From: an uncultured Ruminococcus sp.
GTDB lineage: Bacteria > Bacillota > Clostridia > Oscillospirales > Ruminococcaceae
DNA length: 6,740 bases
NCBI GenBank assembly: GCA_900553675.1
Contig: USEH01000118.1
Span: forward strand, 1 to 6,740
Direction of reading: 5' to 3'
Of the stretch, positions 1 through 5,974 are shown in pieces. The notes under the pieces are model-generated. The model had not been told where the DNA came from and did not search any database. It was given only the letters and a program-made list of their open reading frames with translations. Both the position numbers and the translations under genes were made by a program. The number at the start of each line of letters is the position of its first letter. Position 1 is the first letter of the stretch.

Positions 1-66
1 TGCAGTCTTGATACTTTTTGTTTTCTCTTGTGACTACTCTAAGGGGATTATATCATTTCTTTTTGT

Positions 67-150
67 ACTTTTCTCTTTTCTCTCTTCTCTTTTCTCTCAT
101 ATAGTTTGGCGACTTTTCCAGATAAAAGATAAGAGAGAAAAGTGAAAAGT
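67..150. repeat. Imperfect inverted repeat with polypyrimidine left arm
   Basis: Arms 67-86 and 131-150 are reverse complements at 19 of 20 positions; the single mismatch is at the eighth base of the left arm. They are separated by 44 bases. The left arm is part of a pure pyrimidine run at 68-98 and the right arm is almost pure purine. Because the left side is internally duplicated, bases 133-142 can also pair with 89-98. A small nested stem (113-117 with 124-128) sits in the loop. No T-run follows either arm, so it does not look like a terminator. It could be a miniature inverted-repeat element or a family-specific intergenic repeat; the sequence alone does not decide this. Confidence 0.6.
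71..98. repeat. Perfect 14-bp tandem duplication, homopyrimidine
   Basis: The 14-mer TTCTCTTTTCTCTC occurs twice in direct succession (71-84 and 85-98) without a mismatch. The same tract is a mirror repeat: positions 72-83 mirror 86-97 exactly around a non-matching centre at 84/85. Homopurine-homopyrimidine mirror repeats are the class of sequence known to be able to form intramolecular triplex (H-DNA) under supercoiling. Whether this one does so is inference. Confidence 0.75.
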
Positions 151-156
151 GATGGT

Positions 157-180
157 ATCGCCTTGCGGCGATGGATTTTT
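157..180 (+). terminator. Possible weak Rho-independent terminator
   Basis: A 6-bp stem (ATCGCC 157-162 with GGCGAT 167-172) closes a 4-base TTGC loop. After three intervening bases it is followed by five T at 176-180. It could end a + strand gene lying off the left edge. The stem is short and the T-run is offset, so the call is tentative. Confidence 0.35.
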
Positions 181-195
181 ATCGCAGTCTTCGCC

Positions 196-218
196 TGCTT
201 GCCGCTTTGCGGCGTGCA
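196..218. repeat. GC-rich hairpin GCCGC-TTT-GCGGC
   Basis: GCCGC (201-205) and GCGGC (209-213) pair around a TTT loop. The stem extends outward by a T-G wobble, one mismatch, and TGC (196-198) with GCA (216-218). There is no adjacent T-run. It shares the CTTTGCGG/CTTGCGG core style of the hairpin at 157-172, so the two may be copies of one small palindromic intergenic element. Confidence 0.4.
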
Positions 219-224
219 TTATTT

Positions 225-263
225 AGCGCAGATTTTGATAAGCTCAGGATATGCGCTGTTTTT
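225..263 (+). terminator. Possible terminator-like hairpin with T-run
   Basis: AGCGCA (225-230) pairs with TGCGCT (252-257) and is followed by G and then five T (259-263). The loop is 21 bases, which is long for an intrinsic terminator, so the T-run is the main argument. It may act with, or instead of, the hairpin at 157-180. Confidence 0.3.
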
Positions 264-331
264 ATTCTCCAAAATCATACAAAATGTTAAGACGAAAATT
301 AAATAGGTTAAGAAAAAATTACTTATTTTCA

Positions 332-360
332 TTGCTTAATGCTTATTTGTATGTTATCAT
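332..360 (+). promoter_or_regulatory. Sigma-A-type promoter with extended -10 (GH3 gene)
   Basis: The -35 box TTGCTT (332-337) and -10 box TATCAT (355-360) are separated by 17 bases. TG at 352-353 gives the extended -10 pattern TGnTATCAT. Predicted transcription start is near 367, giving a leader of about 40 bases before the GH3 start codon. The surroundings are strongly AT-rich. No catabolite-repression (cre) palindrome could be picked out with confidence. Confidence 0.6.
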
Positions 361-371
361 CATATTAATAC

Positions 372-400
372 TTCCGCTTATATGCGGAATTTTTGGGAGG
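372..400 (+). promoter_or_regulatory. 5'-UTR hairpin followed by ribosome binding site
   Basis: TTCCGC (372-377) and GCGGAA (384-389) form a perfect 6-bp stem with a 6-base loop, placed within a few bases of the predicted transcript 5' end. GGGAGG follows at 395-400, five bases before the ATG at 406. An upstream in-frame ATG at 382 lies inside the hairpin loop and stem and has no ribosome binding site, so 406 is preferred. A terminal hairpin of this kind could protect the mRNA 5' end (inference). Confidence 0.6.
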
Positions 401-405
401 CTGAA

Positions 406-3198
406 ATGTCTGGATATAAATTTATGAACGAATCTTTGAACATAAACGAAAGGGTGCGCGCACTTTTGCGCGAGCTTACCCTTGATGAAAAGCTTGGAAT
501 GCTTACTACATACAGCCAGCCGGTCGAGCGGCTTGGTCTTAAGGGCTTTCCGGTCGGCGCGGAGGTTGCGCGCGGACTTGTCTGTCGCGGCAGGGAGGAA
601 TCCCCAACCACCGTTTTCCCCGAGCCTTTCGGACTTGCCGCAACCTTCGACCCCGATGTGATGTATAAAATGGGGGAGATAACCGGTATCGAAACGCGTA
701 TATACAACAAGCAGGGCAAGGCATCCCTTTGCGTGTGGGGACCCACCGTCGACGCCGAGCGCGACCCCCGCTGGGGCAGAAACGAGGAGGCATACGGCGA
801 AGACCCTTATCTTATAGGCGAGATGTCGGCGGCGTATACCCGCGGTATGGCTGGCGACGATCCCGAGCATCTGCGCATTCTGCCCATGCTAAAGCACTTT
901 TACGCCAACAACAACGAGGAGGACAGGGGCAAGGACAACGCCAGCATACCGCTTGGTTTAAAGCACGATTATTACTTGAAAGCCTTTGAAAGAGCCTTCA
1001 CCCACGGCGACGCAAAGGGAGTTATGGCATCCTACAACGAAATAAACGGAATTGAGGCGCTGTGCAATCCCGAGCTTGACGAGATATTAAAAAAGCAGTG
1101 GGGAATGCTGTTTTCGGTCACCGACGGCGGGGACTTCTGCGCAAACGTTCTCTCCCACAAAAAGGACAGAACCTTTGCCGAGACTGCCACAAGGGTATAT
1201 AAAAACCACGGCGCGGACGTTATGACCGACAACGCCGAAATCGTCCGCGAAGCGGTCAGAGCGGCTTTGGACGAGGGCAAAATCGACGAAAGCGATATAG
1301 ACTATGCTCTGTCCGGACTGCTTAAGGCAAGATTCCTTTTGGGAGATATCGACGGCAAAAGCCCCTACAGTTCCTATTCCGATGAGCTTTTGTGCTGCGA
1401 GGACTTTTACAAGGTCAGCGAAAGGGCGGCTAAGGAGTCGGTAATACTTCTCAAAAACAGCATGGGCGTGCTTCCGTTCAGTCCCAAAAAGAAAACCGCG
1501 GTAATAGGCATCCATGCCGGCATGAATTTCCGCGATTGGTACACCGGTCTGTCGGACAGAAACGGCACAATTATTGAAGAACTTATCCGCCGCGCCGGAG
1601 AGGATAATATCTGCTGCGACACCGGCTGCGATATCGTCGCCCTGCGCCATCCTGCAAGCGGAAAATATCTCACCATTTCTGCCGACGGCGGTCTTTGCCC
1701 TGCCGAGGACGCACCTGTTAAAAGCTGTCTGTTTGAGCTTTATGATTGGGGAGACGGTGCAATTTCGCTTAAATCCATGGAAAACGGCAAATTTCTCACC
1801 GACAGCGGCATAATGCGCTGCGTTGCCGACGAGGTTTACGGCTGGTTCGTCCACGAAATGATAACCGTTAAAAAGCGTGGGGACAAGGTTATAATGTATA
1901 ACTGGCAGCAAAGACCGCTTGGACTTACCGATTTTAAGCTTGCGGTTAAAAGCTCTCCGAGGGCTGATGAAAGCTGTCTTTTCGAGATAGAAACGGTTTC
2001 AAGCGGCGAGGTAAGAGCCGCCGAGCTTGCCCGTTCCTGCACTCAGGCGGTGGTGTTTGCAGGAAATCATCCCCTTATAAACGCCCGCGAGGGTTACGAC
2101 AGAAAGCACCTGAACCTTCCTGCTCATGCCGAAAAGCTGCTTGATTCTGTTTTAGAGGTCAATAAAAACGCTGTTTTGTATATGGTTTCGGGATACCCTT
2201 ATGCCTTCGATTCCCGCAAGCTCTGCGCAGCCATGCATATCTGCCATGCTGGTCCTGCCATGGGCGCGGCGGTTGCAGGAAGCCTGTTCGGAGACTTCTC
2301 CCCTGCGGGAAGATGCCCCATAACATGGTATGCCGACTCGCAAGACCTTTGCGACATCCGCGATTACAACATCATCCGCACCAAAAGCACATATCTTTAC
2401 TTCACCGGCAAGCCGCTGTTTCCGTTCGGGCACGGACTAAGCTACACAAGCTTTGAATACGGCACTCCAAGGCTGAGCGCAAGGCAGCTGAGCTCTGATT
2501 CGGTGCTTACGGTGGAAATCGACATAAGAAACACCGGAATCGTGGACGCCGACGAGGTGGTTCAACTTTATGTTGCACCGCCAAAGCTTCCGATTCCGCT
2601 TCCACGAAAGCAGCTTAAGGCGTTTGCAAGGATTAATGTTCCCAAGGGCAGAACCGAAACCGCCAAGCTTACACTTGACATCTCCACTCTGGGCTTTTAC
2701 GACGTCAACACCGGCGCGCAGGAGGTTTACAGCGGCGAATACGCCATTATGATAGGCTCGTCGAGCGAGGATATAAGGCGCGCGGCGGCAATCGAGGTTA
2801 CCGGCAGGAGCTTTGAGGGAGTAAACGTTTCAATGCCGGTTCCTGCAACCTTATCGTCCGACTATATGGGAGTGGAATTCGGCACCGACTTTGAGCTTAC
2901 CGAATACGCTTTGATACAGGACTGGCAGAGCTTTATAAACTATCCTGCGTGCAGTCTTAAGGGATATACCCACGCCGAAGTGACGGCGTTCGTCCCCGGC
3001 TCGGGGGCAGAGCTTACATTAAGCTGCGCCGGAACCGGTCAGACTATCGCCAAGTTTAAAATACCCGGCTCGGGCGGGGCTGTCGGAACGGGCAGGTTTG
3101 TAACCGTCCGAACCGACGCTGTGCCGGTGGAAGGTTTGCACACGCTTAGGTTTACAACCGGCGGAACGGTCGCACTCTCCTGCTTCAGGCTGTTCTGA
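406..3198 (+). CDS. GH3 beta-glycosidase with beta-trefoil insert and CBM6-like tail
   Basis: This 930-residue enzyme most likely removes terminal beta-linked glucose or xylose from oligosaccharides by a retaining mechanism. Residues about 15-320 form the GH3 barrel, with AERDPRWGRN (117-126), KHF (163-165) and YNEINGI, then SVTDGGDF, whose Asp240 is at the nucleophile position. The second domain (about 335-405 and 538-685) carries EGYDR, with Glu562 the likely acid/base, and FGHGLSY. It is interrupted at about 406-537 by a segment with repeats such as SGKYLTI and NGKFLTD, typical of fascin-like beta-trefoils. An FnIII-like domain (about 699-798) and a CBM6-like sandwich (about 814-930) follow. 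No signal peptide or anchor is visible and cysteines are many, so it is probably cytosolic. GGGAGG lies five bases before this ATG; an in-frame ATG at 382 lacks one. It is a single-gene unit. The GH3 call is firm; the substrate is not readable. Confidence 0.93.
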   Translation: MSGYKFMNESLNINERVRALLRELTLDEKLGMLTTYSQPVERLGLKGFPVGAEVARGLVCRGREESPTTVFPEPFGLAATFDPDVMYKMGEITGIETRIYNKQGKASLCVWGPTVDAERDPRWGRNEEAYGEDPYLIGEMSAAYTRGMAGDDPEHLRILPMLKHFYANNNEEDRGKDNASIPLGLKHDYYLKAFERAFTHGDAKGVMASYNEINGIEALCNPELDEILKKQWGMLFSVTDGGDFCANVLSHKKDRTFAETATRVYKNHGADVMTDNAEIVREAVRAALDEGKIDESDIDYALSGLLKARFLLGDIDGKSPYSSYSDELLCCEDFYKVSERAAKESVILLKNSMGVLPFSPKKKTAVIGIHAGMNFRDWYTGLSDRNGTIIEELIRRAGEDNICCDTGCDIVALRHPASGKYLTISADGGLCPAEDAPVKSCLFELYDWGDGAISLKSMENGKFLTDSGIMRCVADEVYGWFVHEMITVKKRGDKVIMYNWQQRPLGLTDFKLAVKSSPRADESCLFEIETVSSGEVRAAELARSCTQAVVFAGNHPLINAREGYDRKHLNLPAHAEKLLDSVLEVNKNAVLYMVSGYPYAFDSRKLCAAMHICHAGPAMGAAVAGSLFGDFSPAGRCPITWYADSQDLCDIRDYNIIRTKSTYLYFTGKPLFPFGHGLSYTSFEYGTPRLSARQLSSDSVLTVEIDIRNTGIVDADEVVQLYVAPPKLPIPLPRKQLKAFARINVPKGRTETAKLTLDISTLGFYDVNTGAQEVYSGEYAIMIGSSSEDIRRAAAIEVTGRSFEGVNVSMPVPATLSSDYMGVEFGTDFELTEYALIQDWQSFINYPACSLKGYTHAEVTAFVPGSGAELTLSCAGTGQTIAKFKIPGSGGAVGTGRFVTVRTDAVPVEGLHTLRFTTGGTVALSCFRLF

Positions 3199-3257
3199 TA
3201 TAAGATAATAGTCAAAATGCCAAGCTCCAGAATCTATGGAATGATATAGATGGCTTT

Positions 3258-3306
3258 GCCACAGCACTTGTGATTTCTCGTCAAAAGTGCTGTGGCGTTC
3301 TTGTTT
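3258..3306 (+). terminator. Rho-independent terminator of the GH3 gene
   Basis: A perfect 12-bp stem, GCCACAGCACTT (3258-3269) with AAGTGCTGTGGC (3285-3296), encloses a 15-base loop and is followed by the T-rich GTTCTTGTTT. It begins 59 bases after the GH3 stop codon and insulates the next gene, which has its own promoter immediately downstream. Confidence 0.8.
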
Positions 3307-3307
3307 A

Positions 3308-3345
3308 CTATGCATATTGACTGTGCATAGGCTTTGATATATAAT
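3308..3345 (+). promoter_or_regulatory. Near-consensus promoter with dyad across the -35 box
   Basis: TTGACT (3317-3322) and TATAAT (3340-3345) have a 17-base spacer, close to the sigma-A consensus; the predicted start is near 3352. The -35 box lies between the halves of a perfect dyad, CTATGCA (3308-3314) and TGCATAG (3324-3330). Because TGCA is self-complementary, the same bases can also be read as two direct TGCATA repeats 13 bases apart. A strong promoter with a dyad here is what a repressor operator usually looks like, but the regulator is unknown and no regulator gene is in the window. Confidence 0.75.
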
Positions 3346-3356
3346 CATCTAATGTA

Positions 3357-3382
3357 AGTCGGAATTTGACGCTTTTTCGACT
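3357..3382 (+). promoter_or_regulatory. Leader hairpin of the CPBP protease transcript
   Basis: AGTCGGAA (3357-3364) pairs with TTTCGACT (3375-3382), 8 bp including one G-T wobble, around a 10-base loop. It lies within about five bases of the predicted transcription start. It ends about 18 bases before the GGGGTGG ribosome binding site, so it should not block that site directly. The arrangement resembles the GH3 leader. Confidence 0.45.
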
Positions 3383-3412
3383 AAAACATTAAATGGGATG
3401 GGGTGGACAATC

Positions 3413-4090
3413 ATGATTTTGACAAAAGAAAACAGGCTGCGTTGTCTGATTTCACTATTAGTTTTTATAGCATTACAAGTTTTTATAGGGACTCAACCGG
3501 AACTGATTGTTAAAATATTTGGTTACGATAACGTTATAAAGTATATTGATTTTGTTTTTTATGGTGGACTATTTATATTCTATATTATTGTTTTCCGGAA
3601 AACACTCTGGAACAGCCTAAAGGATTTTAAGGAGAATAATAAAAAATATATTTATATAATCGTTATATGTTTATTCATTGCATTGGTTTTAATTATTGCA
3701 TCTGCGATTATTCTGGACAGCTGCGGCATAGGAGAGAGTGATAATCAGGCGGGTGTAGATGATGCAATCGAAAGCTACGGTATATTTATGATATTGCCCG
3801 CCTGCCTGTTTGGTCCGCTGGTTGAAGAGATTGTCCATAGGGGACTTGTGCTGGGCTTTCTGAAAGGTGAAGAATCGGGCAAGGTCAGAACGGTAATAGC
3901 TATTATTGTGGGAGCAGTATTATTCGGATTGATTCATTGTAATTTTACGGATTTTTCTGTTACCGAGATACTGGCTGTAATCCCGCAAATGTTAATGGGA
4001 TTAATGTTTGGAATAGCTTATGCACTATCGGGTAATATATTCTGTCCTATTGCAGTACATATGGTTATAAATATTATTGCTACAATTTAA
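3413..4090 (+). CDS. CPBP/Abi-family intramembrane metalloprotease (CAAX protease-like)
   Basis: This 225-residue polytopic membrane protein belongs to the CPBP (Rce1/Abi, type II CAAX protease-like) family. Hydrophobic segments lie at about 10-27, 45-62, 80-102, 122-135, 162-175, 182-206 and 208-225. The three family motifs are intact: EEIVHR (Glu138, Glu139, Arg143), FGLIH (Phe171, His175) and HMVIN (His216, Asn220), which form the membrane-embedded active site in Rce1-type enzymes. Known bacterial roles include peptide maturation and bacteriocin self-immunity, but no bacteriocin or peptide gene is visible here, so the substrate is open. The start at 3413 is chosen because GGGGTGG (3400-3406) lies six bases upstream; an in-frame ATG at 3398 lacks a site and would add five residues. 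It is a lone gene with its own promoter. It is visibly richer in A/T, with A/T-ending codons, than both neighbours, which hints at separate origin. Confidence 0.88.
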   Translation: MILTKENRLRCLISLLVFIALQVFIGTQPELIVKIFGYDNVIKYIDFVFYGGLFIFYIIVFRKTLWNSLKDFKENNKKYIYIIVICLFIALVLIIASAIILDSCGIGESDNQAGVDDAIESYGIFMILPACLFGPLVEEIVHRGLVLGFLKGEESGKVRTVIAIIVGAVLFGLIHCNFTDFSVTEILAVIPQMLMGLMFGIAYALSGNIFCPIAVHMVINIIATI

Positions 4091-4156
4091 TCAAAAGGGA
4101 ATGTGAAATACAAATTAACAGAGATAAATCTCAGCTTATGCAATCAACCGAACTAT

Positions 4157-4199
4157 AAAACAATCCCCTAAGCAGTTATCAAAAATTGCTTAGGGGATT
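4157..4199 (-). terminator. Terminator of the ABC operon, possibly bidirectional
   Basis: A perfect 13-bp stem, AATCCCCTAAGCA (4162-4174) with TGCTTAGGGGATT (4187-4199), has a 12-base loop. On the minus strand it is followed at once by GTTTTA, and it starts 25 bases after the ATPase stop codon. On the plus strand it lies about 70 bases after the protease stop, but its T-run (4214-4218) is 14 bases away. It is therefore a good minus-strand terminator and only a weak plus-strand one. Confidence 0.75.
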
Positions 4200-4224
4200 A
4201 ATCATCTATATGGTTTTTCGGTGG

Positions 4225-5010
4225 TTACGACAGCAAAATCCTGTCATTATCCAGATTTTTGCCCACGCCCTCCTTGAATTTTTGCAGAAGGTCGTTGACC
4301 GTCAGATTCGCTCTTTGTGAGCCCTCGATATCTAAAACAATTCCGCCGTCAGCCATCATAAGGGTGCGGTTGCCCAAGTCGAGAGCCTGCTGCATATTGT
4401 GGGTTACCATCATGCAGGTGATGTTGTCCTTTTCGACTATCGACTTTGTCAGCTCAAGCACCTTTTCGGCGGTGGCAGGGTCTAATGCGGCGGTGTGTTC
4501 GTCTAAAAGCAAAAGCTCGGGAGTTACCATTGTCGCCATTAAAAGGGTGAGCGCCTGACGCTGTCCGCCCGAAAGAAGCCCCACCTTGCTTGTCATGCGG
4601 TTTTCAAGACCCATTCCCAAAAGGCTTAAACGCTCTCTGAAAAGCTCGCGCTCAGCCTTGCCAATGTGCGAAAACGGTCCGCCCCTGCGTGAGGAAAGGT
4701 ATAGATTCTCTTCTATAGACATATTAGGCGCAGAACCGCGAAGCGGGTCCTGAAACAGCCTGCCTATGTGCTTTGCGCGCTTGTGCTCAGGCTCAAAGGT
4801 GATGTCCCTGCCGCCTAAAATTATCGAGCCGCTGTCGGTTAAAAAGCTGCCCGCGATGGCGTTGAAAAGGGTGGATTTGCCCGCGCCGTTCGAGCCGATA
4901 ATAGTCACGAAATCGCCTCTGTTAAGATGAAGCGAAAGCCCGTGCAGGGCGCGCTTTTCGTTTACCGTTCCCGGGTTGAAGGTCTTTGAAATGTTATTGA
5001 TTTTCAGCAT
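4225..5010 (-). CDS. ABC transporter ATP-binding protein (TrpZ-like)
   Basis: This 261-residue cytoplasmic ATPase powers the importer encoded by the two upstream genes. The canonical elements are complete and in order: Walker A GSNGAGKST (39-47), Q-loop Gln87 in LFQDP, signature LSGGQ (146-150), Walker B LLLLDE (166-171) and switch His204 in VTHN. The run DEHTAALDP after Walker B is typical of the branched-amino-acid-like subgroup that pairs with pfam04392 binding proteins, annotated as putative tryptophan/tyrosine uptake (TrpXYZ). Its ATG lies inside the permease gene: the two overlap by 17 bases, and its GGGAGG ribosome binding site (plus-strand 5019-5024, eight bases before the ATG) is within permease codons. 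Translational coupling is likely. It is the last gene of the operon, followed by the terminator. The substrate assignment rests on family resemblance only. Confidence 0.92.
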   Translation of the reverse strand: MLKINNISKTFNPGTVNEKRALHGLSLHLNRGDFVTIIGSNGAGKSTLFNAIAGSFLTDSGSIILGGRDITFEPEHKRAKHIGRLFQDPLRGSAPNMSIEENLYLSSRRGGPFSHIGKAERELFRERLSLLGMGLENRMTSKVGLLSGGQRQALTLLMATMVTPELLLLDEHTAALDPATAEKVLELTKSIVEKDNITCMMVTHNMQQALDLGNRTLMMADGGIVLDIEGSQRANLTVNDLLQKFKEGVGKNLDNDRILLS

Positions 5011-5947
5011 TTTTTAAACCTCCCTTTGCGCGGTAATGGCGGAATCTGCGCATTATAATATCCTTGCGCGATTTAAGATACGGCAGCGATATCGCCAAAA
5101 CAACTATCACCGACGAAACCGCCTTAAGCATGAACGCCGGCATAATATCAAACCTCAGCGCGACTGTGTATACAAGTCTGAAAATAAAGGAACCCAGAAC
5201 AACTCCGATTGCCCTTGTAAGCAAACCACCCCTGCCCATAATCGTTCTGCCTATCAGCAGGGAAGCAAGCGCGATTGTCAGCATACCTGTTCCGAGGTTG
5301 ATGTCGACCGATTTTTGCACCTGAGCCATCAGACAGCCCGAAAGAGCGGTAAGGGCGTTCGCCGCGCAAAGTCCTATTATCGTGGTGAAAACAAGGTTGA
5401 TTGAGGACGAGCGCACCATATCAGGGTTGTCGCCGGTGCAGCGGATGGAAATTCCCAAGCGGGTCTTTAAGAAAAGCGTAAGCACGGTGACTGAAAGCAC
5501 TACCGCTATAAGAATGGTAATAAGCTTGTAGGAGGAGGCAAGGGGAGTGTTCTCCAAAACTGCCCTGACCTTGGTAAAGACGGTTTCGGTTTTGTTAAGA
5601 TTGATAAGCGAGCCGCCCTTCATAACCGCGATGTTGACGGAATAGAGGGCGGTGTTTACTATGATTCCCGCCAGAAGGCTGTCAACGCCCATTTTTGTCT
5701 GCAAAAATGCAGTTACAAAGCCGCTTAAAACTCCCGCAAGCATTGCCGCCGGAATCGATAAAAACGGATGTCCTGCCAGCGCGACTGTTGCGCCGACTAT
5801 TGCGCCCAGAGTAAAGCAGCCGTCGGTGGAAAGGTCGCAGACGTTGAGCATGCTGTAGCTTAGGTGAAGAGCCAAAGCCGTCAGCGAGCATATCAGTCCA
5901 AGCTCTAAAGCGGTCGAGACAAGACCGAAAACTGAGGTAAAGTCCAT
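4994..5947 (-). CDS. ABC transporter permease (TrpY-like, BPD_transp_2 family)
   Basis: This integral membrane subunit forms the translocation pore of the importer. Counting from the preferred start it has 317 residues and about eight to ten hydrophobic segments. Family landmarks are LNVCDLSTDG (34-43; relatives have a similar L-N-x-x-D-L-T-V-D-G), a LLAGI.NTALYS-type segment near 92-103, TGDNP (171-175), and the LASLLIGR stretch (227-234) expected to contact the ATPase. The tail is basic (KSRKDIIMRRFRHYR), as expected for a cytoplasmic end. The start is uncertain. ATG at 5947 fits the usual N-terminus of relatives, but its nearest purine-rich site (AAAGG, 5961-5965) is 13 bases away. An in-frame TTG at 5992 has GAGGGA nine bases upstream, but both lie in the hairpin at 5975-6009. 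ATG at 5968 is a third option. The frame is open throughout. Confidence 0.9.
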   Translation of the reverse strand: MDFTSVFGLVSTALELGLICSLTALALHLSYSMLNVCDLSTDGCFTLGAIVGATVALAGHPFLSIPAAMLAGVLSGFVTAFLQTKMGVDSLLAGIIVNTALYSVNIAVMKGGSLINLNKTETVFTKVRAVLENTPLASSYKLITILIAVVLSVTVLTLFLKTRLGISIRCTGDNPDMVRSSSINLVFTTIIGLCAANALTALSGCLMAQVQKSVDINLGTGMLTIALASLLIGRTIMGRGGLLTRAIGVVLGSFIFRLVYTVALRFDIMPAFMLKAVSSVIVVLAISLPYLKSRKDIIMRRFRHYRAKGGLKNAENQ

Positions 5948-5974
5948 TATCGTACCCATGCCTTTCATGCGATA

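Larger units (their letters stand above)
1..405. other. Intergenic region upstream of the GH3 gene
   Basis: No convincing coding sequence lies here. The open frames that cross it are antisense extensions of shadows in the GH3 gene and have no ribosome binding site. The first 60 bases are AT-rich and featureless, and may be the downstream flank of a gene off the left edge. Positions 67-150 hold a pyrimidine/purine inverted repeat, 157-263 hold three short GC hairpins, 264-331 is plain AT-rich sequence, and 332-405 holds the promoter and leader of the GH3 gene. The order (hairpins, then promoter) suggests that the end of an upstream + strand unit is followed by a new transcription start. Confidence 0.7.

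Noticed and set aside
41..56. Similarity of TAAGGGGATTAT to one arm of the ABC operon terminator
   Set aside because: Only a short AT-flanked match exists and no partner arm is present in the window, so it may be chance.
382..405. Upstream ATG at 382 as the GH3 start
   Set aside because: It lies in the leader hairpin and lacks a ribosome binding site, whereas the ATG at 406 has GGGAGG at ideal spacing.
343..870. Antisense open frames over the GH3 5' end
   Set aside because: They run across the GH3 promoter and leader, have no initiation signals, and resemble no family I know.
1087..1911. Long antisense open frame (274 codons) inside the GH3 gene
   Set aside because: It is fully opposite a gene with clear GH3 motifs, has no ribosome binding site or recognisable domain, and is explained by the GC-rich codon pattern of the sense strand.
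3232..3251. Small AT-rich stem ATCTAT/ATAGAT after the GH3 stop
   Set aside because: It is a weak all-but-AT stem next to a much stronger terminator and has no independent signal.
3019..3348. Antisense open frame spanning the GH3 3' end and the spacer
   Set aside because: It covers the GH3 terminator and the protease promoter and has no site for translation start; it is a shadow.
3366..3394. Second possible promoter, TTGACG-17-TTAAAT, before the protease gene
   Set aside because: The transcript would start within the ribosome binding site, the -10 is poor, and a far better promoter lies at 3317-3345.
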